64,000 bases of DNA from positions 372,001 to 436,000 of the forward strand of contig NZ_JAAGPI010000003.1 of assembly GCF_017104715.1 (NCBI RefSeq), given 5' to 3'. Both the position numbers and the translations under genes were made by a program. The notes below the pieces were generated by a model, which was given only the letters and a program-made list of their open reading frames with translations, did not search any database and had not been told where the DNA came from. This DNA comes from Burkholderia sp. Ac-20365 (GTDB lineage Bacteria > Pseudomonadota > Gammaproteobacteria > Burkholderiales > Burkholderiaceae). Below are positions 26,615-35,092 of the stretch, one piece after another; position 1 is the stretch's first letter; each line of letters starts with the position of its first letter.

Positions 26615-27425
26615 CTCCTACGCGATCAGGGGGTGGGACGCGTTCATTTCATTCTTGCTGCCCCCACCCAAACCTCGCCGCTCACGGTATCCCGGACGCA
26701 AACCACTGGATGACCGGGCCATGCTTACCGGCATCCTGTTCATCTTGCAGACGGGCCTGCGCTGAGACCTGCAGCCACGCGAGATGGGCTGCGGCAGTGG
26801 CATGAGTTGCTGGCGCCGTCTACGAGACTGGCAGGCTGCCGGCGTCTGGGACCGGCTACACGAAGTCCTGCTCGCGAAGCTACGCGAGTCCGACCGGATT
26901 GACTGGTCCCGTGTCGTTGTCGACTCCTCCTCGATCCGCGCGGTGGGTGCAGGTCAAAAACGGGACCGAATCCCACTGACCGCGCGCGACCCGATTCAAA
27001 ACACCACCTCATTGCCGAAGCGCAGGGCATCCCGCTCGCGGTAATCCTCACCGGCGCCAACCGTCACGATGTCACCCAGCTACACGCGCTGGTTTATGCG
27101 ATCCCGCCCATTGCCGGCAAGCGCTGCCGGCTGCTTTCGAAGCCCCGCATCGTTCAGGGCGATCGGGGCTACGATCACGACAAATACCGCCGTCCGCTGC
27201 ACGCAGCCGGCATCGCTACCGAAATCGCCCGACGTGGCCAGCCTCATGGCAGCGGACTTGGCAAAACCCGCTGGGTCGTCGAACGAACCATTTCGTGGCT
27301 TCACAACTTCCGGCGACTGCGCATCCGCTTCGAACGCCTTTGCCTTCATCCGCGAAGCCTTCATGACACTCGCCTGCTGCATCATCTGTTGGCCAAGGCT
27401 GAAGAACTCATTTTGTTAACGCCTC
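26615..27425 (+). pseudogene. IS5-family (IS427-like) transposase, multiply broken
   Basis: Recognisable from LLPPPKPRRSRYPGRKPLDD through MGCGSGMSCWRRLRDWQAAG, WSRVVVDSSSIRAVGAG (first DDE Asp), GDRGYDHDKYRR (second Asp) and GKTRWVVERTISWLHNFRR (Glu). Three lesions are visible: a TGA where W is expected before DLQPREMG (about 26764), loss of one A in the A-run near 26960 shifting the frame, and a further shift near 27330 before FIREAFMTLACCIICW. The left terminal part is cut off next to IS110. Confidence 0.85.
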
Positions 27426-27790
27426 TAAAGCGGGATTTTCCGTTCGAAGACGAACGTAGGCTGTGCCATAGAAGGCTTCAACATCTTTAAGATCTCCTGA
27501 CAGGGGCAACACTGGCGCAATTACGAGTTGAATCGACGGTAGCGCGATGAAGAATCCGGCGTCAGCTATAGGGTGCTACGGCCATGTTTGGACTTCAGAT
27601 GCACATAATCCTGATGTTGTCACATCTGTCGTTGAAATCCCGCGCTTTAGCAGGAGCGAAGACAGTCATTGGCTTTGCCGGGGCCGCAGGATGAACGTGC
27701 CGGGAAAGCATTTCCCGTATCTGATCCCGCGGCCGCGACAACAACTGAAGTATGCAGAACAAATCTCAATGTATTACTCGTCCAACTTTG
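27426..27790. other. Intergenic stretch, nothing recognised
   Basis: Short frames only; no repeat, hairpin or family match noticed. Confidence 0.4.
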
Positions 27791-28612
27791 CTATTCTTCA
27801 TCAAACAGGATTTTCGTGATTTCAACCCTGACTTGCTCTGACGCGCCATCTACAAACTCATACCATTGTTGTTCAAACTGATCCGCCGTTATCTCCAGAA
27901 ACCGTTCTCCGCCGGAGGAAATACATTGGCCCATAACGTGCAACTCGAGGTTGCAGACTTCCTTTGCGCTGCTAGAAACCAGGCGAAGATGAAGTTCGCG
28001 GAGCATGCTTACTGTGACAGCGGCAACGGCCTCCGCGAGCAGATAACTCAGCCCAATACCACGACATGCCGGATCAATAAAAACTGTCCCAATCTCAATT
28101 TCTGCGTCGAGAGCACCACCGTCGCAAAAAGACATCAGAGTCAGCGTCACAGTACAGTATCCGGCTGACTTATTGTCAGTCGAGCACAAGACAAAACGAT
28201 GGCAAACAGAAACGCATGCGTAACCTTCATCAGCCGGTACAGCATTGACGCTGGTATTCGGCCAGATGCCCGACTTCTTTGTCAGATCGAACCCTGTCAA
28301 CCAGTTGTCATGGAATGACGATGACTGGTCGATTTCGCGTGCCGCCCGGATTTTCCGCTTAAGCGAGCGCATCGTGGAGAGTTGGCTCACGCCCGGTGCG
28401 TTATTCTGGAATACCGCCCACTGCCATTGACCATCCGGGTCATCCACCTGGGCAAAGGGGGGCGACGCATCGCCAATGATCTGAAATGGGACTGACATCG
28501 CGTCCTCGATGGCTTGCCTTAGACACGCGTTGACAGACTGACCTTGCTCACATCCCTTGGTCAATGCCCATGTAACAGCATTGGCCTCTAGCTCCATGTT
28601 GCATTTCTTCAT
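27791..28612 (-). CDS. Hypothetical protein with a GNAT-like segment
   Basis: 273 residues. The segment IEIGTVFIDPACRGIGLSYLL has the acetyl-CoA loop pattern (V-x-I-x-P-x-x-R-G-x-G) of GNAT acetyltransferases, followed by a helix (AEAVAAVTVSMLRELHLRL). The 120 residues before it have no assigned fold, and the C-terminal 50 (ITADQFEQQWYEFVDG) are polar. Cys content is high (10 or more). AT-richer codon use suggests horizontal origin. A novel or diverged acetyltransferase is the best guess. Confidence 0.5.
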   Translation of the reverse strand: MKKCNMELEANAVTWALTKGCEQGQSVNACLRQAIEDAMSVPFQIIGDASPPFAQVDDPDGQWQWAVFQNNAPGVSQLSTMRSLKRKIRAAREIDQSSSFHDNWLTGFDLTKKSGIWPNTSVNAVPADEGYACVSVCHRFVLCSTDNKSAGYCTVTLTLMSFCDGGALDAEIEIGTVFIDPACRGIGLSYLLAEAVAAVTVSMLRELHLRLVSSSAKEVCNLELHVMGQCISSGGERFLEITADQFEQQWYEFVDGASEQVRVEITKILFDEE

Positions 28613-28733
28613 TTACTCTCCGTTGATTTAACTTTGTCGCCCGGTATTTCATGCCCACCGGACATCCTTAAAAATCCCATCGTCGGGGGGCCTTCTTCCC
28701 GTCCATCTCGTTAGATCGAGGCCGGTCGCGCTC

Positions 28734-29243
28734 CTATCCAATTGCCTTCAATGCAGCCATGCCGGCAAGAAAGTCGGTAGGTAGTGTTCCTGGAGGGAGT
28801 GAAAGCGAATTAAGATGAAGATCCGATTCGGGCGGTGATACCGCATTCAGATCTGTTCGGCTTGCTTCCGTGCTGACGGGTGCAGATTCGTCGCGAATCC
28901 ACCGCAAGGTTTCCGCTGCGAAGCGCTTCAGAAGCGCCGCGCGTGCACGTGGATTTTGCTGCTCCTTCAGGGCGGCGTACAGACTTGGGAATTCCTCGTT
29001 CCGTACCGTGACCCGCATATCAAAGACCTGACAGCCGGATCCCGCGGGCTGCCTCAGCGGCATCCGCGGCATGTCACGTGAAAAGCGATGTGAACTCGAA
29101 TATGAAGCACGCACGCCCTCCTCCGCAAGCCATTTGAGCCAGCCAGTTCGGGCGCGTGCGTCTGGCAGCGAACACAGCTCGGCGGCCAGCGATGCGTATA
29201 CAGGACCACGAATCACCACAGTTAATGTTAGAGGTGCAGTCAT
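28734..29243 (-). CDS. Putative ParR/StbB-like adaptor downstream of parM
   Basis: 169 residues from ATG 29243, 7 bases after the parM stop codon. The composition (basic N-terminal half with VFDMRVTVRNEEFPSLYAAL, acidic/proline-rich C-terminal half ending PTDFLAGMAALKAIG) fits a small DNA-binding adaptor with a filament-binding tail. No clear ribbon-helix-helix was proven, though MRVTVRNEEFPSLYAALKE could be its strand plus helix. The assignment rests mainly on position in a parM operon. Confidence 0.5.
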   Translation of the reverse strand: MTAPLTLTVVIRGPVYASLAAELCSLPDARARTGWLKWLAEEGVRASYSSSHRFSRDMPRMPLRQPAGSGCQVFDMRVTVRNEEFPSLYAALKEQQNPRARAALLKRFAAETLRWIRDESAPVSTEASRTDLNAVSPPESDLHLNSLSLPPGTLPTDFLAGMAALKAIG

Positions 29244-29250
29244 TGCGGCC

Positions 29251-30237
29251 TCATGACTTGTGTTGTTCGCCATACAACAAGAATCCGGCGACGTTTGTGA
29301 ACCGACTTTGCTGTAACTCGATGAGATGATTCTTTGGAAACACCTTGGATAGTGCATCCCGGTACAGATGACCGCCTCCACCCGTCAGGATCAGCGTGAG
29401 ATCCTCCGCGCTACGCACCCTGGCACGTATCGAGCGCGCGGTATCCAGGGTTCGTTCTGTCGCGCACGCCAGAAAGCGCTGGATATTGACGGGATGGCCG
29501 AAGGCCTGCAGCGGGGTGCCAGTCCTCAGCGCAAGTTCGATCTGGTCGATGCCCTCATAGGGTTCGTCGAGCTCCGCCGACAGGCCCTCGGCCATGGCGC
29601 GGTACACATGGCTTGCACCACCTGGGCGGCCACCGCTACGTTCGTAACTTATCGAGTACTTTTGACTGATGAGCCAATCGACTGAGTAGTGACCAACGTC
29701 GATCAGACAGGTCGTCGCTCCCTCGAGGCTTGCATCGCCCTTGGCGGTAAGGGTCAGGAGCGACCCGACAGGTTCGGGAACAATCAGCACCCGGTCCACC
29801 AATACGTGGCGCATCCCGAATGAAAGCGTGCCCTGGAAAGTTCTCTGAAGGTCTTCCGCGTATCGTGAAAACCTGTGCATGGGCAGCCCCATGACCAGGG
29901 TCCCGACACGGGTGGCGTCGAGATGAGCGAGCGTCGCGAACACCAGCGCGCGATGCTCGGGGCGTCCCGCAAAGTCGTTGGTTTCGTTCCTCTCGCCCGT
30001 CGATTTTCTGATGGGCGAGTTTTCGGTCACATCGACATCAAACTTTTTTCCGTCGACCATCACTGTCTTGACAGATGATCCCGTCTGGGTCTGTCGCATC
30101 GATGCGGCAAGCATTGACTCGTCGTGTGCAATCGCCTGTGAACGGAACGAACCTGTGTAGATGCGCCCGCTTGCCTCACGATAGGCGTACTTTGTAAACC
30201 CGTGCCCTGGGTCCAAACCGAGTGTGGGAATGTACAT
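29251..30237 (-). CDS. parM: ParM/StbA-type actin-like plasmid segregation ATPase
   Basis: 328 residues. Actin-fold ATPase motifs are in order: phosphate-1 LGLDPGHGFTKYAYRE, phosphate-2 CLIDVGHYSVDWLI, adenosine loop LILTGGGGHLYRDAL. ParM forms filaments that push replicated plasmids or ICE copies apart via ParR bound at a centromere. A putative parR follows directly, and an inverted repeat lies about 60-100 bases upstream. No replication gene is visible in the window, so this may be a segregation cassette of an integrated plasmid or ICE. Confidence 0.85.
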   Translation of the reverse strand: MYIPTLGLDPGHGFTKYAYREASGRIYTGSFRSQAIAHDESMLAASMRQTQTGSSVKTVMVDGKKFDVDVTENSPIRKSTGERNETNDFAGRPEHRALVFATLAHLDATRVGTLVMGLPMHRFSRYAEDLQRTFQGTLSFGMRHVLVDRVLIVPEPVGSLLTLTAKGDASLEGATTCLIDVGHYSVDWLISQKYSISYERSGGRPGGASHVYRAMAEGLSAELDEPYEGIDQIELALRTGTPLQAFGHPVNIQRFLACATERTLDTARSIRARVRSAEDLTLILTGGGGHLYRDALSKVFPKNHLIELQQSRFTNVAGFLLYGEQHKS

Positions 30238-30298
30238 TCTTAACCTCCAGTCTGTTAATCAAACGCCCCGCTGCGTCGTTAGCAACCCTTAATAGCGT

Positions 30299-30335
30299 GT
30301 AACAGGCACCAGGACAGCTTGCCCGCACCTGTTAC
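30299..30335. promoter_or_regulatory. Inverted repeat upstream of parM
   Basis: GTAACAGG (30299-30306) and CCTGTTAC (30328-30335), a perfect 8-bp dyad two helical turns apart, 62-98 bases before the parM start. It could be an operator or part of a centromere (parC). No iteron-like array was found here. Confidence 0.35.
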
Positions 30336-30636
30336 CAGGCAGCCGGGCATCCAACCCAAATCGACAATCAAAAAAGGAACAACGAACTGCATGAAGCACC
30401 AGCAGAGAGAGATCACACCCTGACGGGTGGCGGCTGCCCGCAGGCAGCCTGAGGTCCGCCGGACTGCGCGGGAAACGTTGCTGTTTCATGGGGCCGCGAA
30501 ATAGCGGCGGAGAGAGATGGATTTCGGAAGCGCGCACCACCTGGGTAGCGCAAACGCGATGGCTGCCGGGTCGGGAACCCGATCCGGATGTTGATGTGGG
30601 CTGGCGCCCGTCGCGCTAGAGATAGATTGCGAAGAC

Positions 30637-30672
30637 AAAAAAGCCCGCAACCGCTTTCGCGGTTCGGGCTTT
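30637..30672 (-). terminator. Strong rho-independent terminator of the recombinase operon
   Basis: On the minus strand AAAGCCCG-AACCGC-GAAA-GCGGTT-GCGGGCTTT (near-perfect 15-bp stem, 30672 to 30640) followed by TTTTG. It lies about 290 bases downstream of the last recombinase-operon gene (stop at 30961) and insulates parM from it. Confidence 0.75.
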
Positions 30673-30960
30673 CCGGGGCAGCGGAAACGCGCTTGCGTCT
30701 CACATCCTGCCGTTGGTCTCATCGGACATGGCTGTCCGATAGAGATATTCAATACTTCATAAATTTACACGTCGTGCCGGGGAGTCCCCTGCATCAGAAT
30801 AAGACTGCCAAGCGAATGGCTGGTTCCAATATTACTCTATCCTTTGGAAGAAAAACAAGCACCCTTTGCAATTTCCCCTCCATGCTGACATAACACACAC
30901 AGTTCACGAAACATTCCGCGTCGCCGGGAGAGTAAAGACAGTGCAAACTCCGATCCGGCG

Positions 30961-31824
30961 TCACTCATCGCTTGAGTCGCGTGAATTCGAATTCGACATA
31001 ACCTTTTGTCTGGTGCGGACCTTTGCTCTCCATTCGCGTACGTGCGTGACTCTCGCGTGGTCGAGCAGCAATTCTGCTTCCGAAGAAAAATTGGCAGTTC
31101 GCGATGGCTGATGATCGATAAGCCAATGTGGCTCGCAGCGACGTGCCGCCGGAACCAGGTCTGGTCGACCAGCACGCAGCAGCTCATCGATCGCGCGTCG
31201 AACCGCGAGGTCGAGCGCGATGGAAAGGCGCCTGCCCACCCTGCCTTCCATCTCTGCGCCATGACCCAGGAGGAACAATTCGTTGAGGATGTCCTGAGGA
31301 AGGTGGCGTGCGACGATATCTACCACCTCGATTTGAATAGCCTGGTCCTGAACACGCGCAATCCAGGGACACACTTCATTCGTCAATCCCTCGCTGGCTG
31401 CCCATCGCCACACTTGGCGTAGTCTCCTGATCAGCGTCTCGGTTCTGACCGAGCCGATCCGTGATCCGCGGCGAAACGCCTGGCAATGGGCATCATTCAA
31501 TTCCACCACGAGCGGGTCGCCGATTTCTTGAATAGCCTGATTGAGCAGGCGTATTTCCCTGCTGAACGCGACGCGCGCCTTGCCCTCTCCAGGGCGGTGT
31601 CGCTCTCCATATTCAGTAACGATCCACGACACCCGAAGGGGCTGCGGGACAACCATCGACCGCCGCCTCATTGTTAGCCACTCCGTGTAGGCCGCGTCCC
31701 AGTCGGTACCAGCATGGACCTCCTGCCCGCTCTCGGGAGCATAAACAGCAAAGCGGTATGTTTTGCGTGCGCCCGCACGGATGATCAGGCCCGGAGGATG
31801 AAATTTGATGCAACCCATGTTCAT
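30961..31824 (-). CDS. Recombinase partner protein with integrase-type core-binding region
   Basis: 287 residues, starting in an ATGA overlap with the tyrosine recombinase upstream. Residues about 15-60 look like the integrase arm-binding strand region (RFAVYAPESGQEVHAGTDWD). Residues about 70-160 resemble a SAM-like core-binding domain (FSREIRLLNQAIQEIGD, VRTETLIRRLRQVWRWAASE). The catalytic R..HxxR..Y set is absent. Tn554-like and GIsul2-like elements carry trios of recombinase-related proteins, and this may be the non-catalytic or accessory member. Exact role unknown. Confidence 0.5.
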   Translation of the reverse strand: MNMGCIKFHPPGLIIRAGARKTYRFAVYAPESGQEVHAGTDWDAAYTEWLTMRRRSMVVPQPLRVSWIVTEYGERHRPGEGKARVAFSREIRLLNQAIQEIGDPLVVELNDAHCQAFRRGSRIGSVRTETLIRRLRQVWRWAASEGLTNEVCPWIARVQDQAIQIEVVDIVARHLPQDILNELFLLGHGAEMEGRVGRRLSIALDLAVRRAIDELLRAGRPDLVPAARRCEPHWLIDHQPSRTANFSSEAELLLDHARVTHVREWRAKVRTRQKVMSNSNSRDSSDE

Positions 31825-32714
31825 CCCTGACGAGGTTGATAGTAGTCCAGAATCGGACGGAAGTGCCCAAGCTCGATGCTAACAAGCCTGATAGCCTGCA
31901 TGAATTCATAGTTCGACGCCATCAACTCGCGCACCCGGCGCTGGGCGTAGGCATGGCGCAGACCGTGAGCGCCGCAGGAAGTGCCGAGCCCGCGCAAGCT
32001 GGCGTCAGAAAAGCTTTGGCTAAATGCCTGACCACCACCGATCCGGTAATATGACTGGAGGCGCACGCCCCGATCCACAATGATCACAGGCTTCGGACGT
32101 CGCCGCGCTTCGAGCGCCTCGGCCAGGCAGCGCGACAACGCGACTGGACGCCGCAATCCACCCTTGCCGGTAACGATCATCCGCACCACGTCGTGTCGAC
32201 CCAGAAACATGGTTTGCGGCCAGACGCGATGGCGAGATGGCTCAATTTCGGTCGCGCGGCGCAGCGTATGCAATTCCACAGCGCGCAAGCCGGCGTCGAG
32301 CGCGACCAGGGTCGAAACTGCGTTGGGCTCGGACTGGTGCGACGTGGCGGCTTTTACTTCCTCCCACCGCGTAGCACGCCCTGCCCTGACTATCTCGATC
32401 AGGCTCTCAACGGGAGGTAGCCGGAGCGACAGGACCCGGCCCAGCGCAATGCGGGTTGTATCCACATCCGACTGAACGTGCATCTCCGCATACTCCTGTA
32501 TAAATTCCAGTACCTCAGCCTTGAGATAGGGACCATTAAGGTCGAGACCGTTTTCTTTGCGCCATTCCAGAAATCGCCGCTCCGCCTGTATCGTCACGCG
32601 TTCGGTGCCGATCGATGTGATGATCGTCCTGCGGAGGTCGCCGAGTTCCGATTTCGGCACACCGTGCAAGGCCACCGACTTGCGGATGTCACTGATCACG
32701 TTCGATTTGCTCAT
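31821..32714 (-). CDS. Tyrosine recombinase (integrase)
   Basis: 297 residues. The full catalytic set is visible: Arg-I in ALDAGLRAVELHTLRR, the turn GKGGLRRP, HxxR in CGAHGLRHAYAQRRV, His in IELGHFRPI and the Tyr in ILDYYQPRQG at the extreme C-terminus. The N-terminal 120 residues form the core-binding half. It overlaps both neighbours by ATGA, so the three are one operon. It probably mobilises the 27.8-38 kb segment. No attachment sites were identified by eye. Confidence 0.85.
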   Translation of the reverse strand: MSKSNVISDIRKSVALHGVPKSELGDLRRTIITSIGTERVTIQAERRFLEWRKENGLDLNGPYLKAEVLEFIQEYAEMHVQSDVDTTRIALGRVLSLRLPPVESLIEIVRAGRATRWEEVKAATSHQSEPNAVSTLVALDAGLRAVELHTLRRATEIEPSRHRVWPQTMFLGRHDVVRMIVTGKGGLRRPVALSRCLAEALEARRRPKPVIIVDRGVRLQSYYRIGGGQAFSQSFSDASLRGLGTSCGAHGLRHAYAQRRVRELMASNYEFMQAIRLVSIELGHFRPILDYYQPRQG

Positions 32715-33055
32715 TTTTGATAACGCTCCATTCCATCAATCAGACCCCAGACGACCATCCGTCGCTGAAGAGTTGATACTACAAAACGGCGACCTGAATG
32801 ACGCTCAATTAATTGCGCAAGGCGTGCATATGTATAGTGCGACCGGTGTGCCGATTGAGCACGTCGGCGGATAAAGCTCTCTGCAATATGGCGATAGGCA
32901 TCAAGCCCCGAGCGGCGACGGCGACGCGGACGTCGCAGCAGGCTCGACTCGCTGCCCTGGTCCTCAGGGGCAGATGCAGCGTCCGACGCTGGCGGCGCTG
33001 CTCCATAGTGCGATTCCAACTGAAGGATGAGCGCTAAAACAGGCGGACCAGACAT
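32711..33055 (-). CDS. Small basic DNA-binding-like protein, first gene of recombinase operon
   Basis: 114 residues from ATG 33055 with AGGAG 5 bases upstream. Residues 40-55 are strongly basic (LLRRPRRRRRSG), and the C-terminal 60 residues look like a winged helix (TYARLAQLIERHSGRRFVVSTLQRRMVVWGLI, quoted in part). It ends in ATGA overlap with the recombinase. Probably a directionality or regulatory factor, by position only. Confidence 0.55.
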   Translation of the reverse strand: MSGPPVLALILQLESHYGAAPPASDAASAPEDQGSESSLLRRPRRRRRSGLDAYRHIAESFIRRRAQSAHRSHYTYARLAQLIERHSGRRFVVSTLQRRMVVWGLIDGMERYQK

Positions 33056-33908
33056 GGGTACTCCTAGGCGATGAAATCGATGAACGGGGCAAACGCACAG
33101 CGGGTAAGACACGTGGCCGATCGGGCGGCCGCGAGACGACGCGAAAAGACGGGATGATTTGCGGACGACGAGATTCTGATCGTGATCCACGAAGGCAAAT
33201 GGTGGCGTAACAGCGCGCCAACGCGACGGCAAAGCGGCCGTCAGGTACGCGTTCAGTGGACGTTCGTTAATCGAAACGGGAAGGAGATTTGCTGAACCTC
33301 GGCGAGCACAATGGCCCGATCCGAGATTGAGTTCAGCTGCATCAGCCTGACCAGGCAGATGCAATAGTTTGCTTGCGCCGCTTTACGGGAAGCCCACGAA
33401 GCGAACAACGATGAAATTACGAGTGAATCGTGCCGAGCAAACGGCTGCGTGGATTCTCGCACCAGAATTCTTCAACGTCAACACCGCTCGCGACGTGTGA
33501 GTTGTCGTCTAACGGAAATGGCACGGTCAGGAACCAGAAGATCGCCGATCGCGCTTTCACACCGCTGGAGAGGGGACGCGAGCGCGCCAAACCGCGATCG
33601 GTTGATCCGCCGACGCCCTACGTGCTTCATTTCATGTTCATCTAGAAACGCCTGTGTGCGAGTTGCGATGCGTTGGGACGACTGCAGTGGTGTTGAAGCC
33701 TCTCCAACGTCCAGACAGACGATTGCCCATCCAAAAAATCTGTTCGTCTTCCACTCTATCTCAGCTGGTTTTGATACGAATCCAAGCCTTCTCGCTCTCT
33801 GTATCGCGAAGTTGCGTAGGGCGTTTCGTCATAGAAACTTGTCGGGTGTCTTCGAGATGCGTCCCGTCTTGACGGTCACATTCTTTAACTATCTGAGATG
33901 GAGTACAA
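33056..33908. other. Long intergenic stretch
   Basis: No well-supported gene. A minus-strand frame at 33253-33462 has plausible composition but no ribosome site. It probably carries the promoter of the recombinase operon on one side and old junction DNA on the other. Confidence 0.4.
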
Positions 33909-34127
33909 ATGAAATTTATTGGAAAAATCTGGTCGCGTTTCTTTCCATGCAGAAGTGACGAAATCCCAGCTATTTGTGTCGCGTTTTCTGTATCGGCATT
34001 GAGTTGCGGCTGTGTTGTGCTGTGGTTGTGGATTGTGCACACGCCCAGCTCATTGACAGCAACGGATGACGCGCATGAAACGTGTTCGAGTCAGTTCCAA
34101 AGCTCTTGTAGTCCAACTGCAGATTAG
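33909..34127 (+). CDS. Small single-pass membrane protein
   Basis: 72 residues from ATG 33909 with GGAG about 7 bases upstream. A basic N-terminus (MKFIGKIWSRFFPCRSDE) is followed by one hydrophobic segment (ICVAFSVSALSCGCVVLWLWIV) and a polar tail with several Cys. No family recognised. Confidence 0.4.
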   Translation: MKFIGKIWSRFFPCRSDEIPAICVAFSVSALSCGCVVLWLWIVHTPSSLTATDDAHETCSSQFQSSCSPTAD

Positions 34128-34172
34128 CGCGTTCGAAATTGCCAGATAACCGGACATCAAGAGGCAAATGCG

Positions 34173-34292
34173 ATGGGAAATTTCAGAACCTACTGGAAGA
34201 TATTCTGGACTGAATGTTTTGAGCTGTTCCTCGATTTGGTCAGGCCGTTGATCGTCTTTATCCGTTGGTTGTGCGGAAGAGACAGGACCTGA
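34173..34292 (+). CDS. 39-residue hydrophobic peptide ORF
   Basis: ATG 34173 follows AGAGG at about 7 bases. The product (starting MGNFRTYWKIFWTECFELFL and ending GRDRT) is amphipathic and aromatic with a basic C-terminus, like small membrane-active or holin-like peptides. It lies 45 bases after 33909-34127 on the same strand and is followed by a perfect hairpin, so the two may be one small operon. Confidence 0.35.
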   Translation: MGNFRTYWKIFWTECFELFLDLVRPLIVFIRWLCGRDRT

Positions 34293-34310
34293 TCCATCAG
34301 CTGTATTGCA

Positions 34311-34332
34311 CCCATACCAGAAATGGTATGGG
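34311..34332 (+). terminator. Perfect hairpin after the small-protein pair
   Basis: CCCATACC-AGAAAT-GGTATGGG, an 8-bp stem 18 bases after the stop at 34292. A TTTT lies about 8 bases beyond, so it could terminate the small transcript. Confidence 0.4.
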
Positions 34333-35092
34333 CGGCGCGTTTTCGGCGCTCCACCTTTCCCTTGTTCCCCATTTTTGACGAGCCTGTCTTGCATTAGTCC
34401 GACTCGCATTTCTTGGCAACCAAGACCTTCGACACAACGCGCCGGGAATTCACGCCTTCATGCACCTTCCGATCAACTCAGGTCTGCCTCTCATATGGAG
34501 CAGATTTTCCATGAACTTGCGTCTCGCAGACCCGGTGCGATCCTGGTGCTACCTGCAACGGTAGATGCGGGCGGAACAGGAGCCGGACGGTAGCCGGCAC
34601 TTGCCACTTCGATCTGTGATTCGTCAGGATACCAAACACGATAGATGGACTGGGAATCATCGACGGTTACCACTATCACCGGAAAACTGGATATGAAATC
34701 AAGACGTTTTATTTTCAACAGAAATGCTCAGGAAGTCATCGAGGTGACGCACGGCGATGTCACCGGTTACATCGCAGCCTCCATTTCGCCAGAAGTACTT
34801 CGACTCTGGCACCGTCGTCTCACGGCACGACTGAAGCGTATGCAACGACCCAGGGTTCGCGCGCGACCAGACAAATGCCTAAGATCGAAACCAAAACGCA
34901 CTCGCCCACGTCGGCAACTTCCGAAAAAACGCCATCGTGGCCGAGTCCGATTCCTGACCGGCGGCTGACGTTGGGAACCCACGCTTGCAACGTTAGGGGT
35001 ACAACCGATACGTGACAGTGCGCTCGCACGCGCCGTTTTGCAGCGTTGCGCGCTGGCTGGAACCGTCTTCGAATTGCTTTTTGAGGTGAGAA
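34333..35092. other. Intergenic stretch upstream of the tandem AAA+ gene
   Basis: Competing short frames lie on opposite strands (34693-34968 plus, a 91-codon Arg/Lys-rich frame; 34491-34718 minus, 75 codons). Neither has a good start or a family match, so neither is called. Confidence 0.4.

Noticed and set aside
30240..30600. Possible parC centromere or iteron array
   Set aside because: Only one inverted repeat was found; no series of direct repeats.
34491..34968. Opposing frames of 75 and 91 codons
   Set aside because: Neither has a good start or family; overlapping on opposite strands, so evidence is insufficient to choose.
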